DNA of 64,000 nucleotides. Source: Plasmodium brasilianum. Lineage: Eukaryota; Apicomplexa; Aconoidasida; Haemosporida; Plasmodiidae. The notes beneath the pieces are model-generated. The model worked only from the letters and a program-made list of their open reading frames with translations, made no database searches and had not been told where the DNA came from. A program made the translations under genes and the position numbers. The DNA is taken from positions 1,752,630 through 1,816,629 of the forward strand of contig NC_090122.1 of the NCBI RefSeq assembly GCF_023973825.1, given 5' to 3'. Shown in pieces: positions 23,474 through 35,070 of the stretch; position 1 is the first letter of the stretch; each line of letters begins with the position of its first letter.

Positions 23474-25142
23474 ATTATATTTTTTTTCTTTTTCCCTTTT
23501 TGGGCATTGATAGAGTTTGAATGGAGCACACATATATATATGGACAACTGCACATATATATATGGACAACTACACATATATATATGGACAACTACACATA
23601 TATATATGGACACCTAAACATATATATACGGACAGCTATACATATATATGAAATACCCCTCTATAGGCTAAAATTTCATTTTCCTAATTAGTAAAATTAA
23701 TAATTATAAATGTTATTCAGTCATTTATTCATAATTATCTGCTGCACACTAATAGGAAGTAATGCGCAATAGTTGATCTGATAATAGCTTTTGTGTGCTT
23801 ACATAATTTTTGGATAAACGCATGTAACACTTATTTTATTTTTCCTCTTCAAGAAAAAATCATTTGAAAAAATCAGTTAAAATCAATTAAAATTAGTAAA
23901 TAAGAAAATTAAAAAATGGTAAGGGCATAAAGGCGTAAACCTGTGGGAGCACATTATGGTGAAACCAAGCGAGGGAAAAAATATAAATAAAAAAAAATTT
24001 AACAAAAAAAAAAAAAAAAAAAAAAAAAGAGAATTTTAAAATGAATTTTTTTTTTTTTTTTTTTTTTTGATTTAAGTAGTATATTTCATTAACGTTGATC
24101 TTTCTATTGGAGCATAATAAATGCTGAGTTTTTTAATTTCTTGTGTTCCTTTGTTCTTCTTTTAAGCAAGCTTGAATTTACATTATTCCGTTACAATGAT
24201 AGAAGAGTTATCTAGTATACGCATACATATATGCATACGTATACATATACACTTAAATATAAATATATATATACCTGTTCAAAATTACGCGTACATTTGC
24301 ACACATATATATATATGCATGTACGTAAATTTATTTTCTTTTATGGTCACTATATCCCATTTTTTCCTTATTCGACATCTGCATCCATCCTTCTTTCCAT
24401 TTTCAAATATTTTCAAGTATCTTCAAATTGCAAAAATTTACTGATATAATACAGAACAACAAAATTGAAATAGTGTCTATCACTAATTTTAAATTATTTA
24501 TATTCTATTATTTTGTACATGCTTTTTCAATGAACATACTTAACTGCTTTTTCCCAACAAGGGAGATTTTATATAGTTCATAATACATTATTTTGTGAAT
24601 TAAATTTTGTAATTTTCTTTTTTTTATTTGTTTTTTTGTTTTATTTGTTTTTTTGTTTTATTTGTTTTTTTTTTTATTTGTTTTTTTTTTCTTTTTGTTT
24701 TCTTTTTATTTTTATTTTTTTATTTTTTTTTTCGCCTTCCAGTTTTTATATTACATTTTTTAAAAACACGTACGTTGCCATGTATAATACATACACTCAT
24801 GTATTGCTCTCATTGCCTATGAATTTAATATATTTATATCGCTTTGCTATTTGATTATTTTACCAAGCTACGGTATCTTAGCTTTTATTCTTTTGTACAT
24901 TCATTCATTCATTCACTCACCTCTTTATTGGTTTATTTTTTTTACTAATGTATTTTTAATTAGCTGCATAGTCTTCATTAGCAGAACTTAAAAGGGTAAA
25001 AAGCATTTCGCCCCAAGGAAAGTTCATTGGATCATTATTTAAAAAAGTATATGTCAAAGGAAGTTGTAAAACATCATACATATATATGTATTTATATTAA
25101 TACAAAAACGCTTTAAAAAGAATAGCTAAAAAAAAAAAAATA

Positions 25143-25335
25143 AAAAATAAGCGAACGAATAAACAGACGAACGAACAAACGAACGAACAAACGAACGAAC
25201 AAACGAACAAACGAACAAACGAACAAACGAACGAACAAACGAACGAACAAACGAACGAACAAACGAACGAACAAACGAACAAACGAACGAACAAACGAAC
25301 GAACAAACGAACGAACAAACGAACAGACAAATAGA
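25143..25335. repeat. cgaa/caaa 4-nt repeat array
   Basis: Tandem aacgaacgaaca-type units over about 185 bp, purine-rich on the + strand. On the minus strand it opens a spurious Val/Arg/Leu/Phe/Cys/Ser frame. Confidence 0.85.
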
Positions 25336-25672
25336 CGAAAAAATAGAATTTTCCTTTTTTTTTTTAATTACTCAAAGTAAGGGAGACTACAAAAGTAACT
25401 GAAGTACGTAACCGTCAGTCCGTTGTTTACACGTGCACTTCGAATATTTTGGTCCCTTTTAACAAAAATTGCCTAGTTGACCTGCTGTTGTAAAGGGCCT
25501 TCCTTTTTACTAATACGCGGGTGCACGTTTGGTACGTACATCAATATGTATGTATAGTCATGCATACCTATACGCATGTGACTGCTTTTCCTTTACAGAA
25601 TACTTAAACATAAGAAGCATTCCAAGTAAATAAAAAACATATACCTTATATAACGTGGTACAAGGGAAAAGC

Positions 25673-26387
25673 ATGACAGATATAGAAATTATTATTGACA
25701 ATGGTGCGTATGCAAAAATATTTATGCATGCTTTAAAACATTCTTTTAATGATGTATGTGGGTTACTAATAGGAAAATATTCGGAAAAGGAAAAGAAAAA
25801 GCAAAAATGTATAATAACTAATACAATTCCCCTTTTCCATACGCACATACTAAGTCCTTTCCTTAAATTGGCCTTTACTCTGGTTAATATATATATGTTT
25901 TAAAAAAGAAAATGAAAAAAAAAAAAAAAAAAAAAAAAAAGGAGAAAAATATTACTTGGGCATACGTTTTCATTTTTGTAAAATGTGCATTATGTGTTTT
26001 TACGCTCACGAATTAATGCATAAATGTGAGGAGTTATATGAAAGGATGTTTTCCGCTTTTGCGGTATTTGCGCGTGGGTATATATGTACACAGATATTCA
26101 TATAGGTACATATTTACATGTAGGTACATATTTACATGTAGGTACATATTTACATATAGGTACATATTTACATATAGGTACATATTTACATATAGGTACC
26201 TACATACATATACCTATATGTGGATACCTGCAGAACTGTTTAAGCATGGCATATTTATTCATACAAACCTTTCTGTTGCATTTGAGTAGTAAAGAAGAGC
26301 AACCTTGCTTGTGGTTTGCTTATCGTTTAATTATTTTATTTTTATTTTTTTTTTACCATTGCTATGTTTCTCAAGTTTTAACCACTG

Positions 26388-26435
<48 letters not shown>

Positions 26436-28364
26436 GAGAAGGAAAGAAAGACATAAGGAAAGAGACTGAAAGAATGAAGGGTTAAAAGAGATATAACGGA
26501 AGAGTTCCTCTTCATTTACACAAAAAAGAATAAATTTTCGTTGTTCAGGTAGAGAATTATTATAAAGGGAAAGAGGGGAGAATTATAGGTTACTATCATA
26601 TATGTGTTGATGATTCAAAAAATGGAAATATAAAAAATATAAAAATATGTAATTTAATATCCGAGAAAATCATACAGAATTATAGTGACGCCATCATATG
26701 CTTAGCTGAACTGTCCAAATTGGAGCATGACGAGGATAACTGCGTAAATGTAAGTAGTACTTACACGTGGCATAAAAGCGAAGTGTTCATATAGTGTTGT
26801 TACGTTATTACGTTGTTACGTTATTACGTTGTTACGTTATTACGTTGTTACGTTGTTACGTTGTTACGTTGTTACGTTGTTACGTTATTACGTTGTTACG
26901 TTGTTATGTTGTTACGTTGTTACGTTGTTACGTTATTACGTTGTTACGTTGTTATGTTGTTACGTTGTTACGTTGTTACGTTATTACGTTGTTACGTTGT
27001 TACGTTATTACGTTATTACGTTATTACGTTGTTACGTTGTTATGTTGTTACGTTGTTACGTTGTTACGTTATTACGTTGTTACGTTGTTACGTTATTACG
27101 TTATTACGTTGTTACGTTGTTACGTTATTACGTTATTACGTTGTTACGTTGTTACGTCGTTACGTTGTTACGTTGTTGTGTTGTACATGGTTTTCCTTAC
27201 CCATTTGCTTATTCACTTATACATGTATATATAGTCATACCCCGTTGGGCATACATCGCTTTTCTTACAAAATTTTAGATGTTTATACAGGATGATAAGG
27301 GGGAATGGGAACATATAAATATGATAGTATCTCCTGAGAATAAAGACTTTTTGAAGAGGAATATTTCTAGCAATACGTATGATTAATTTTCGAAATAAAG
27401 AAAACCATTTTATTTAACAATAAGACACATATTAGTGAATGTACTGTCAGTTCTTTTGTTTTAAAGATAACAATATAATTATAATAGCTTTATTTTCTGA
27501 TCCGTTAATTATATTTGATGCACCTACTGACTACATTTTCTTTTCTTCTAATTTCTTTTTTCCATTTTTCCTGCCCCTTGCAGATACTTAAACATATGTG
27601 ACTTTGATGATCATTTAAATTGTATTAAATATGACTTTATGAACCCAAACTTATTTAAAGATAGTAAGTAAAAGATAAGTCAAATGAAACACAAACTAGG
27701 AGTCATACCTTCTTTTGTTTTTTTTTTCCACTGTAAAAAGTTTTAGGTAGAATTATATAGAGGAGCATATGCATACGTACATACTTACCTACGTGTATAT
27801 ATATCTACCTATGTGCATATATACCTACCTACATGCATATATACCTACTTACATGTATATATACCTACCTACATGCATATATACCTACTTACATGTATAT
27901 ATACCTACCTACATGCATATATACCTACTTACATGTATATATACCTACCTACATGCATATATACCTACTTACATGTATATATACCTACCTACATGCATAT
28001 ATACCTACTTACATGTATATATACCTACCTACATGCATATATACCTACTTACATGTATATATACCTACCTACATGCATATATACCTACTTACATGTATAT
28101 ATACCTACCTACATGCATATATACCTACTTACATGTATATATACCTACCTACATGCATATATACCTACTTACATGTATATATACCTACTTACATGCATAT
28201 ATACTTACCTACATGCACACATACATGCATACATGCATACATACATACAAACATATACATGCGTACCTTCTTTACACAAATTCATTTGTAAATTTCGCCT
28301 TTTTCTGGAGTTGTAAAAATGATTTTTTGGATTATTTCTATTATTGTTAGTTAAGAGGTTTTAA
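25673..28364 (+). CDS. EMC8/9: ER membrane protein complex subunit 8/9 (MPN/JAMM-like, UPF0172)
   Basis: Exons 25673-25882, 26549-26749, 27279-27376, 27584-27663 and, tentatively, 28351-28364 keep one frame (603 nt, 200 aa; human EMC8 is 210). Seen: an N-terminal GAYAKIFMHALKHSF helix, DVCGLLIGK, NTIPLFHTHILSPFLKLAFTL, IIGYYHICVDD, a strand with KGEWEHI, and CDFDDHLNCIKYDFMNPNL. The last matches the human VDFDNHLDDIRNDWTNPEI tail. Family role: cytosolic subunit of the ER membrane protein complex that inserts transmembrane proteins; it has an MPN fold without a working metalloprotease site. Odd: introns 2 and 4 are mostly tandem repeat. The last exon (4 codons, acceptor ATTGTTAG) is a best guess; other acceptors (for example at about 28419) would give a different tail. 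Confidence 0.88.
26795..27185. repeat. 8-nt tandem repeat ttgttacg/ttattacg inside EMC8/9 intron 2
   Basis: Nearly fifty copies of an 8-nt unit, with g/a variants at one position, fill most of the 529-nt intron. All three + frames are open through it (LRCYVVTL-type products), which is a repeat artefact. Confidence 0.93.
27770..28215. repeat. 20-nt tandem repeat in EMC8/9 intron 4
   Basis: About twenty copies of a 20-nt unit alternate between two forms (acatgcatatatacctactt and acatgtatatatacctacct), giving a 40-nt higher-order period. It is open in all three + frames, with products of YLHAYIPTYMYI type. I treat it as intronic because it lies between well-supported EMC8/9 exons 4 and 5. Confidence 0.9.
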
Positions 28365-29128
28365 ATTTTTTTTTTTTTTCATTTATAAAGTAAATATAAA
28401 TGTAAACATTAACTTTAGGAATGATGTTAATGTTAGCAATAATGTTAATGCTACCAATAATGGTAATGCTACCAATAATGGTAATGCTACCAATAATGGT
28501 AATGTTATTACTAACGTTTATTTTATTTTTATTTATTTTTTTCTTAAATTTAATCTGAACAATTATTAAAATTGAAAAAGAAAAAAGAATGACAAACGAT
28601 AAGCAAAGCAGTATGCAAATTTATAAGTGCAAGTAAATTCAATTGTAATTTGAGATCCACAAGTATACCTTGCCGTTAGAGCAGCATAAGGTATTTTTTT
28701 TTTTACGCACCTAGATGCATTTATGAGCATTGTTTTTCTTATTTTTGTCTTCGTACTCTTGTGTCTTATAATTTTAAGAGAAAACGGAATAGTAAGTATT
28801 TTAATTTTTTTTCCCCATCTTTTCGTTTTGAAAAAGCTTGTAAGGAAAAGTGTATTTTGATTGAATAGTAGAAATAGGACCTATGCAAATGGTTACAGAT
28901 GTTTACAATATTTTATGATATGTATAAGTGGGCACGTATAAATATATATGTGTATATATGAGTGTACACATATATGTATATATATATATATAATAATATA
29001 TATATATAATATATGTATATATACATATATGTATAGTTATACATATTCATTTGTTGTACACCTTTAAGGCTATAATGCAAAGAGAGCAGTGTGCACAATT
29101 AACCCCTTACATTTAGAAATAATTTAAA
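28365..29128. other. intergenic region between EMC8/9 and carbonic anhydrase
   Basis: A 12-nt repeat (aatggtaatgctacc units) occurs at about 28425-28515. T runs and TA-rich sequence follow (28970-29030). No separate gene is seen; the 12-nt repeat is open in two frames and could be read as an alternative EMC8/9 3' exon. Confidence 0.55.
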
Positions 29129-30936
29129 ATGAAGAATCTACTACTTTTTGTAATTTCTTTGTATTTCTGTGGTTATAAGTTATGTAATTATGTTAATCAC
29201 AGATTACTGCTTGAGGTTTCATATGGTCAAGTAAATGAATTAGTCTTTCCTCCAAATTTGGAATATATGATGAGTGACGTGGGTGGCGAAAATTTAAAAA
29301 GAGAAAACAAAAAAAATGAGAAAAAAGGCGAATACGACAATAGTAGTAATAACAGCAGTAATCGGAGCAGTAATCCGAGCAGTAATCCGAGCAGTAATCC
29401 GAGCAGTATTCGGAGCAGTAATCCGAGCAATTATCCTAGCAGTAACCGCAGTACTAATAGCAAAAATAACCTCATGCACAGATCCGGAAATTCCGGGGAG
29501 GGATACTCGAGGAGAGCAGGGCGCAAAGATGCATTAAACTTAACAAGCAGCAAAAAGAGAGGAACAAATTACGACAATGAAAATTACCAAATGTTTTTTG
29601 ATAAGGAACATAATGGGGAAGAAACCGATATTTTGAAAATAAATAAAGATAAATTAAAAAATAGAAAAAAGAAAAAGAGAAATGGTAAAAAAAGAGACAA
29701 ATGGATGCAATTTTTAAATAAAGACAAATATATACATTATGAAAAAAAATTAAAAGATGATAAGTCAGAGGAGAACAACAGTAAGCGGATTAAGTCACAT
29801 ATGGACAATTCACTTGATATTACTAATTTGTATCCTATACAGAATTATAGTAAGAAATATGACATAAATAAGACAGCAAAAACGGATGACCTTAATAATA
29901 ATGTAAGAGAAAGTTTCCTGTACAGCGAATTAAAAAATGTAGATTATTCTGAACATGGTAATAATTGGAATATAGGAATGTGTAAAAGGGGAAGACATCA
30001 ATCCCCTGTAGATTTGCATTTACATGGTTTAAAAGAAAGAGAATTGAAAAATATAACAGACGTTTATTTAAATTTATTTTATGATGATGATTATGCATGG
30101 AATAACTATAACAAACCATGGATGAAGGGTGATATATTTTATTTTTATGAATACTTAATAAAAAAATTAGTAATTAATAGAAGGGACAATATGTTTCAAA
30201 TAAAAGCTGCTAATAATGGAATTACTCCCTTTGGAGTATTATTTACTACTGATGAGCCATCTATGTTTTATGCTGATCAGATACATTTTCATTCCCCGAG
30301 CGAACATACATTTGAAGGATCAGGAAATAGAAGAGAAATTGAAATGCAAATATTTCATAATACAAATGATTCATATGAATATGATGAAGAAGTATGGAAT
30401 GGGTTACCTATACAAAAGAAAACTCATATGAATAACAATTTAAAAAATAACAACAGGAAAGAAGAAAATAATTACCATTCATACATTATTACTTTTTTAA
30501 TGAATAGTTTATCTAATCAACAATTACAGAAAAAATATAGTAAAAGAAAAAAAAAAAGAAACATGAAAAAACAATATCAGGTTATATCAGTAACTTTTAC
30601 TAGTGCTGAGATTAATAAATCAACTATTACCAGTTTTGAAAAATTACCTTCCGAAAAATTTTTAAGAACTATATTAAATGCATCCAGAAAAGTTCTTGTA
30701 GGGTCAGGTAAAAAAAAAAAAAAAAAATTCTGCTAAAATGGCTAGCTGCACAATAAACATATCAACTGCGTTATTTGTATCGTCAAAGTTACTTTTTCTG
30801 AGGTTAAATCGTGTAATCTCGACTGAACATATATGTATAAATACCCACTTCTGCATTTGTTGGTTTTCATCCACCATGAGTGTTGATTTCGCCCCATTTC
30901 ATCAGTCGCATCCCATTTATTCAATTATGCAATTAC

Positions 30937-30971
<35 letters not shown>

Positions 30972-31443
30972 CCTATACTTTTCTTCCTTTACAGAGCCGA
31001 TGCTAGTACAGTTGGATGAAGAACTAAATTTGAACTCCCTAATGATGATGTTAAATATTGAAGACATGGAGTTCTTAGCATACCATGGGTCATCTACTTT
31101 ACCGGAATGTGAAGAAAATGTACATTGGAAGGTGGCAAAACAAGCTTTGCCTGTATCAACAGAAACTATATTAAACTTTTATAAAATGCTTAAAAAGAAT
31201 ACAAGTAATTATAAAGGTAGTGAAAATGATAATTACCGAAATTTGAAAAATGTACAAGATGATCTACAAAATTATGGTAAGATATACATAATTCAAGGTT
31301 TTCCTATTCAAGTGCTAATATCTTCAGCCTTATCTACTTATGAAGACAAAGAAATTATTAATATTATTAAGGAAGCATATATAAAATCCTTTTCTTCATA
31401 TATATACCTCAGTTACTTTCTTTTATTTATTTTATTTTTATAA
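29129..31443 (+). CDS. CA: eta-class (alpha-like) carbonic anhydrase
   Basis: Two exons, 29129-30707 and 30995-31443 (GT..AG, phase 1), give 675 aa. Converts CO2 and water to bicarbonate and a proton. Seen: signal peptide MKNLLLFVISLYFCGYKLC; a low-complexity linker with Ser/Asn repeats (residues about 75-115); then the catalytic domain from about residue 272 (WNIGMCKRGRHQSPVDL, ADQIHFHSPSEHTF, RREIEMQIFHN). The zinc site reads His386, His388 and Gln407: the third ligand is Gln in EMQIFH where alpha enzymes have His. This is the hallmark described for the Plasmodium eta class. Exon 2 carries the C-terminal lobe (ELNLNSLMMMLN, RNLKNVQDDLQNYG) and ends in a hydrophobic tail (YLSYFLLFILFL) that could be a membrane anchor or GPI signal. 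The intron starts in a poly-A run. Confidence 0.95.
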
Positions 31444-31739
31444 CTCTGGAACAGTATGCACTTTTGTCTATTTGTCTACTAATACACTCATGTGCTGTTA
31501 TATTTGCTAAAATGTAATTTTCCCTTTAAGTTTTTTGGTGGTTCTCCCATAAAGGGACTGACAATTACTTTTATTTCATAGTATTTAAATTCACAAATGA
31601 ATTAAAAAAAATAAAATAAAATAAAATAAAATGTATCCTTATTTTTCTACCAACTCAGTGTTGACAGTCTAAATATAAATCTTAATATTAAATCTTAATT
31701 TTTTTCTTTTCTTTTCTCTCATTTTCTTATCTCATCTAT

Positions 31740-31790
<51 letters not shown>

Positions 31791-32102
31791 TGCGTATAAT
31801 ATGTGTGCAAAAAGTAGCATGCAAATATTTATTTATTTTATTACATTTATTCTTTTGGTTTTAAGATTTCAGCGTATGTTATCATTTATCAATTGCATTT
31901 TGCTGTAGCTCCCTACGCGAATACAACTGTTCATACATACTCACACACACGGATGTACAATCGTTGGCGCAATAATGCTCATCGGTTTTCCCATGTGTAT
32001 CACTGTCGTTTTTTTTTTCCCATTTGAGGGATTATTTTTATTTATTTTTTTTTTTAAAGAACAATTTGATATTTATATAAATTATTCGATTTTTCTTTAT
32101 GT
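31444..32102. other. convergent intergenic region with a T47 run
   Basis: Lies between the 3' ends of carbonic anhydrase (+) and the DPM2-like gene (-). An uninterrupted run of 47 T at 31742-31788 is among the longest homopolymers in the window. No gene seen. Confidence 0.7.
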
Positions 32103-32324
32103 TTAATAATTCAGTAATATAAATCCAATGTAACAAAGAATAAAAGATAAAAAAAAAATGAATAAATAATTTATAAAGAAAGCTAATTTCCACGGGTCTA
32201 CAAAAAAAACAGAAATCAAGAAATCTGATATAATAAATGGCTGAATGAAAAGGTTTACCATTACGTAAATATAAATAAAAAGCAAAATGCTTAACAGTAT
32301 TTTGCCTTTTAGTTTTACATCCAT
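32103..32324 (-). CDS. DPM2-like small ER membrane protein (dolichol-phosphate mannose synthase regulatory subunit)
   Basis: A 73-codon single-exon frame: short basic N-terminus (MDVKLKGK), a first membrane helix, a loop with QPFIISDF and FVDPWKLA, and a second membrane helix ending LLNY. Length, two-helix layout, the PFI motif at the end of helix 1 and the short FLPRAYA-like loop before helix 2 correspond to human DPM2 (84 aa) as I remember it. DPM2 binds and stabilises the synthase that makes Dol-P-Man for GPI anchors. The ATG lies only 114 bp downstream of the V-ATPase F stop codon on the same strand, which is unusually tight for this window. It could instead be an unrelated two-helix protein or chance hydrophobic frame. 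Confidence 0.5.
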   Translation of the reverse strand: MDVKLKGKILLSILLFIYIYVMVNLFIQPFIISDFLISVFFVDPWKLAFFINYLFIFFLSFILCYIGFILLNY

Positions 32325-32360
32325 TTTTTTGGGAAAATAAAATCGAATGATGGAAGATGA

Positions 32361-32373
32361 GGGGGGGGGGGGG
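32361..32373. promoter_or_regulatory. 13-base G run between V-ATPase F and the DPM2-like ORF
   Basis: An uninterrupted G13 (C13 on the coding strand) sits 36 bp upstream of the DPM2-like ATG. G/C homopolymers of this size are very rare here (the only comparable one is C9 at 7686). A regulatory role is only a guess. Confidence 0.3.
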
Positions 32374-32438
32374 TGAGGAAAAAATGGTAAAAAATGGTGT
32401 AAACAAAGAGAAACAATTTTCGATTTCCTATTTTGTTA

Positions 32439-33753
32439 TCATTTTAAATTTGTAATGTCACCCCCAAAGAAAAGTTTTACTCTCTGTATAATTGAATCTT
32501 TATTGGGATCAAAGGGCTTATCCTTTGATGGGATCTCCAGAACTGTTGGCAGAATTTTATCGTGCAAATCAACTAGGTACCTTATTTCGTCAGCGATCTG
32601 CAAATAGGAAAAAATAAAAGAAAAGAAATTAAAAATAAAAGAAAAGAAATTAAAAATAAAAGAAAATAAAAAAAAAAAAAATAAATAATAAAGGAATTTC
32701 ACACTATACTCTTTTCTTTTTGATATGTACGTCTCCCCTATCAAATTAAGTGTTTTCTTTAATTTGGTGCATTTTATAATGTAACATTTTACACAAAGTT
32801 ATGCTATTTAATCTTAGGAAAGGTTGACTCGTATTTGCAGCTAAATGTTTCCCATTATCTTTTCTGTTTTTTCGTTTTTCGTTTTTCGCTTTTCGCTTTT
32901 CGTTTTTCGCTTTTCGCTTTTCGTTTTTCGCTTTTCGTTTTTCGCTTTTCGCTTTTTTTTTTTTTTTTTTTTTTTTTTTTTCTTAAAATTACCTGTTGAT
33001 TCATCAATATAACTCCGCAATCATTTTTTGATGTGTACTCTTTAAATACTTCTTCAATTTCTGCTTTATTCGTTTCTTAAAAAGGGAAGAAAATAAATGC
33101 ATGAAATTCTTTGTTGTTATATTTACATAATATTTTGCGGTAAAAATAATCATTTCGAGTATTCAAAAGGAGGAAGAGGAAAATACTTTTACAATTCTTA
33201 GCACAATCATAGTTCACAAAAGTATAATTTTTATCAAATTGCAATTTTTCAAAAATTTATTTACGTATTTGCGCAATATACTGTTTTTTTTCTTTTATCC
33301 ATCCTTTATATTATATTACTTGAGTTTACAATAAAAAAATTTTTTTTCCCTAAACCATCCCTAAAGCCAATACCAGCTAATAAAAAACCTACTACAGAAT
33401 CCTGTCAAGACAACAGTTAAGGAATGCATATAAACGTGTGTTCAAGTGCCAAATATGGCAAAATTTTCATGCACACATAATTACTTAAAAAGTGGAAATA
33501 CTCGCACTTGTATATATAAAACAGGGTGCATACTATTACATATAAAGCTACTACACTGATTTCCGCTACTACACTACGGACATGTATACTATTACACACA
33601 TAGCAAATATGTATATTCACGCATTCCCAATATATGCATATCACATATAAAAAAATGTTTATTATTTTTTTTTTCTTTATTCCTAACTTCATCCCCTATG
33701 ATATATATTTTTAAGTCTGTTTCGTTGAAAAATTTGTGTCTTCTTGTCGTCAT
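32439..33753 (-). CDS. V-type H+-ATPase subunit F (V1 sector)
   Basis: Four exons, 33753-33688, 33401-33320, 33075-32993 and 32597-32439, join in frame (390 nt, 129 aa; human 119). Seen in order: KIYIIGDE|DSVVGFLLAGIG (residues about 16-34), the strand KKNFFIVNS, AEIEEVFKEY, NDCGVILMNQQIADEI, and the diagnostic tail LPTVLEIPSKDKPFDPNKDS (human VLEIPSKEHPYDAAKDS). Subunit F is part of the central rotor stalk of the proton pump that acidifies the food vacuole and other compartments and also works at the parasite plasma membrane (family knowledge). Donors are GTTAGG, GTAATA and GTAATT. Introns contain long T runs. The start ATG is the first in frame and gives the expected short N-terminal extension. 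Confidence 0.95.
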
Positions 33754-33766
33754 TATACATACATAT

Positions 33767-33798
<32 letters not shown>

Positions 33799-34284
33799 AT
33801 ACGATAATTATATATCTTTCCTTTCTATTTTCATTTATACAAACAAAAAAAAAATTTACAAATATGATCAATTGATATTTCATAAAGTTAACACACACAG
33901 ACTATTAACATTTAAAAGAGGAGTAAAATGAACAAGGGGAATTTACAATAATTGGAATAAAATATTTTCTCTTTCGGATGAACTCACACGCTTAAAACAG
34001 AAGTAATTGAAAAAAAAAAAAAAATATAAAATAAATATAATATGATAAAATAATGAAATAAAATATAAAAAAAATAAATAATAAAATAAAGGAAAAGGTA
34101 ATAAACCTTAACGTACTGTTTTATTAACCGAACTCTGAAAATTTGCTATTGCTGATTTTTTTTTTTTTTTTTTCATATAAAAAAACAAAGGTACATAATA
34201 TAAAGAGAATTCATTTTTTATTTTAAAAGATAAAAAGGATTAATAAAACGAAATATTGAAAAAAAGGAAATGGTGGAAAAATGA

Positions 34285-34665
34285 AAAATATATGAAGTAA
34301 AAATATATGAAGTAAAAATATATGAAGTAAAAATATATGAAGTAAAAATATATGAAGTAAAAATATATGAAGTAAAAATATATGAAGTAAAAATATATGA
34401 AGTAAAAATATATGAAGTAAAAATATATGAAGTAAAAATATATGAAGTAAAAATATATGAAGTAAAAATATATGAAGTAAAAATATATGAAGTAAAAATA
34501 TATGAAGTAAAAATATATGAAGTAAAAATATATGAAGCAAAAATATGTGAAGCAAAAATATGTGAAGCAAAAATATGTGAAGCAAAAATATGTGAAGCAA
34601 AAATATGTGAAGCAAAAATATGTGAAGCAAAAATATGTGAAGCACAAATATATGAAGCAAAAATA
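34285..34665. repeat. 15-nt tandem repeat (tatgaagtaaaaata)
   Basis: About 25 copies of a 15-nt unit. The first block is homogeneous (tatatgaagtaaaaa) and the last seven or so copies carry a linked pair of changes (tatgtgaagcaaaaa), so the array has two subfamilies. The minus strand is open in two frames as an artefact (15 is a multiple of three). Confidence 0.93.
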
Positions 34666-35070
34666 AAACGTTGGGAAAATAAATCAAAGGAAAAATAAAT
34701 TAAAGGAAAAATAAATTAAAGGAAAGAAAAATGCATAACAAAAGGTACTTCCCCTCTGCCAAAGATAGAGTGTTTTATGAGAGTATATAAATTAATTACA
34801 TATGTAGATTTTGCACATGTGTAATAAGTTTATATATATGTATTATGTATGTTTATATGCATATAAAGTCATATATTTGCATACGTACACATGTGTGTAC
34901 ATAATTACACGTATGCACGCAGAGTTATGCGCCAATATAGTATTCTCTTATGGAAACTTTTCTTATGTACAGAGATGATTTTATATTTGCTAAAGTTCAT
35001 TCCATAAAATTAAGAGGACAAAAAAGTGTAATTTGTAATAAGCATATATTCATCCATTTTAATTAGAGAA

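Larger units (their letters stand above)
23023..25672. other. divergent intergenic region with repeats
   Basis: Separates the minus-strand TRAPPC10-like gene from the plus-strand EMC8/9 gene, so it should contain both promoters; no motif is identifiable by eye. Holds a gtacaagtc 9-nt repeat (about 23090-23125), a 22-nt repeat around tatatatggacaac (about 23525-23655), several A/T runs and a 4-nt/8-nt repeat listed separately. The only coding candidate is the small minus-strand ORF at 23312-23473. Confidence 0.6.

Noticed and set aside
26794..27295. Three overlapping + strand frames of about 150 residues (LRCYVVTLL type)
   Set aside because: Produced by an 8-nt stop-free repeat inside a well-supported EMC8/9 intron; the same peptide pattern appears in all three frames.
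27769..28350. Three overlapping + strand frames of 150-190 residues (YLHAYIPTYMYI type)
   Set aside because: Produced by a 20-nt repeat (not a multiple of three) in an EMC8/9 intron; same peptide in all frames.
25673..28364. EMC8/9 as an active JAMM metalloprotease (the HTH in LFHTHIL looks like the HxH of the JAMM motif)
   Set aside because: The rest of the motif (upstream Glu, downstream Ser..Asp at correct spacing) is not visible, and EMC8/9 proteins are known inactive MPN folds.
34223..34687. Two minus-strand frames of 135-154 residues (LLHIFLLHIF / YFYFIYFYFI)
   Set aside because: Translation of the 15-nt AT-rich array; no non-repeat coding sequence attached.
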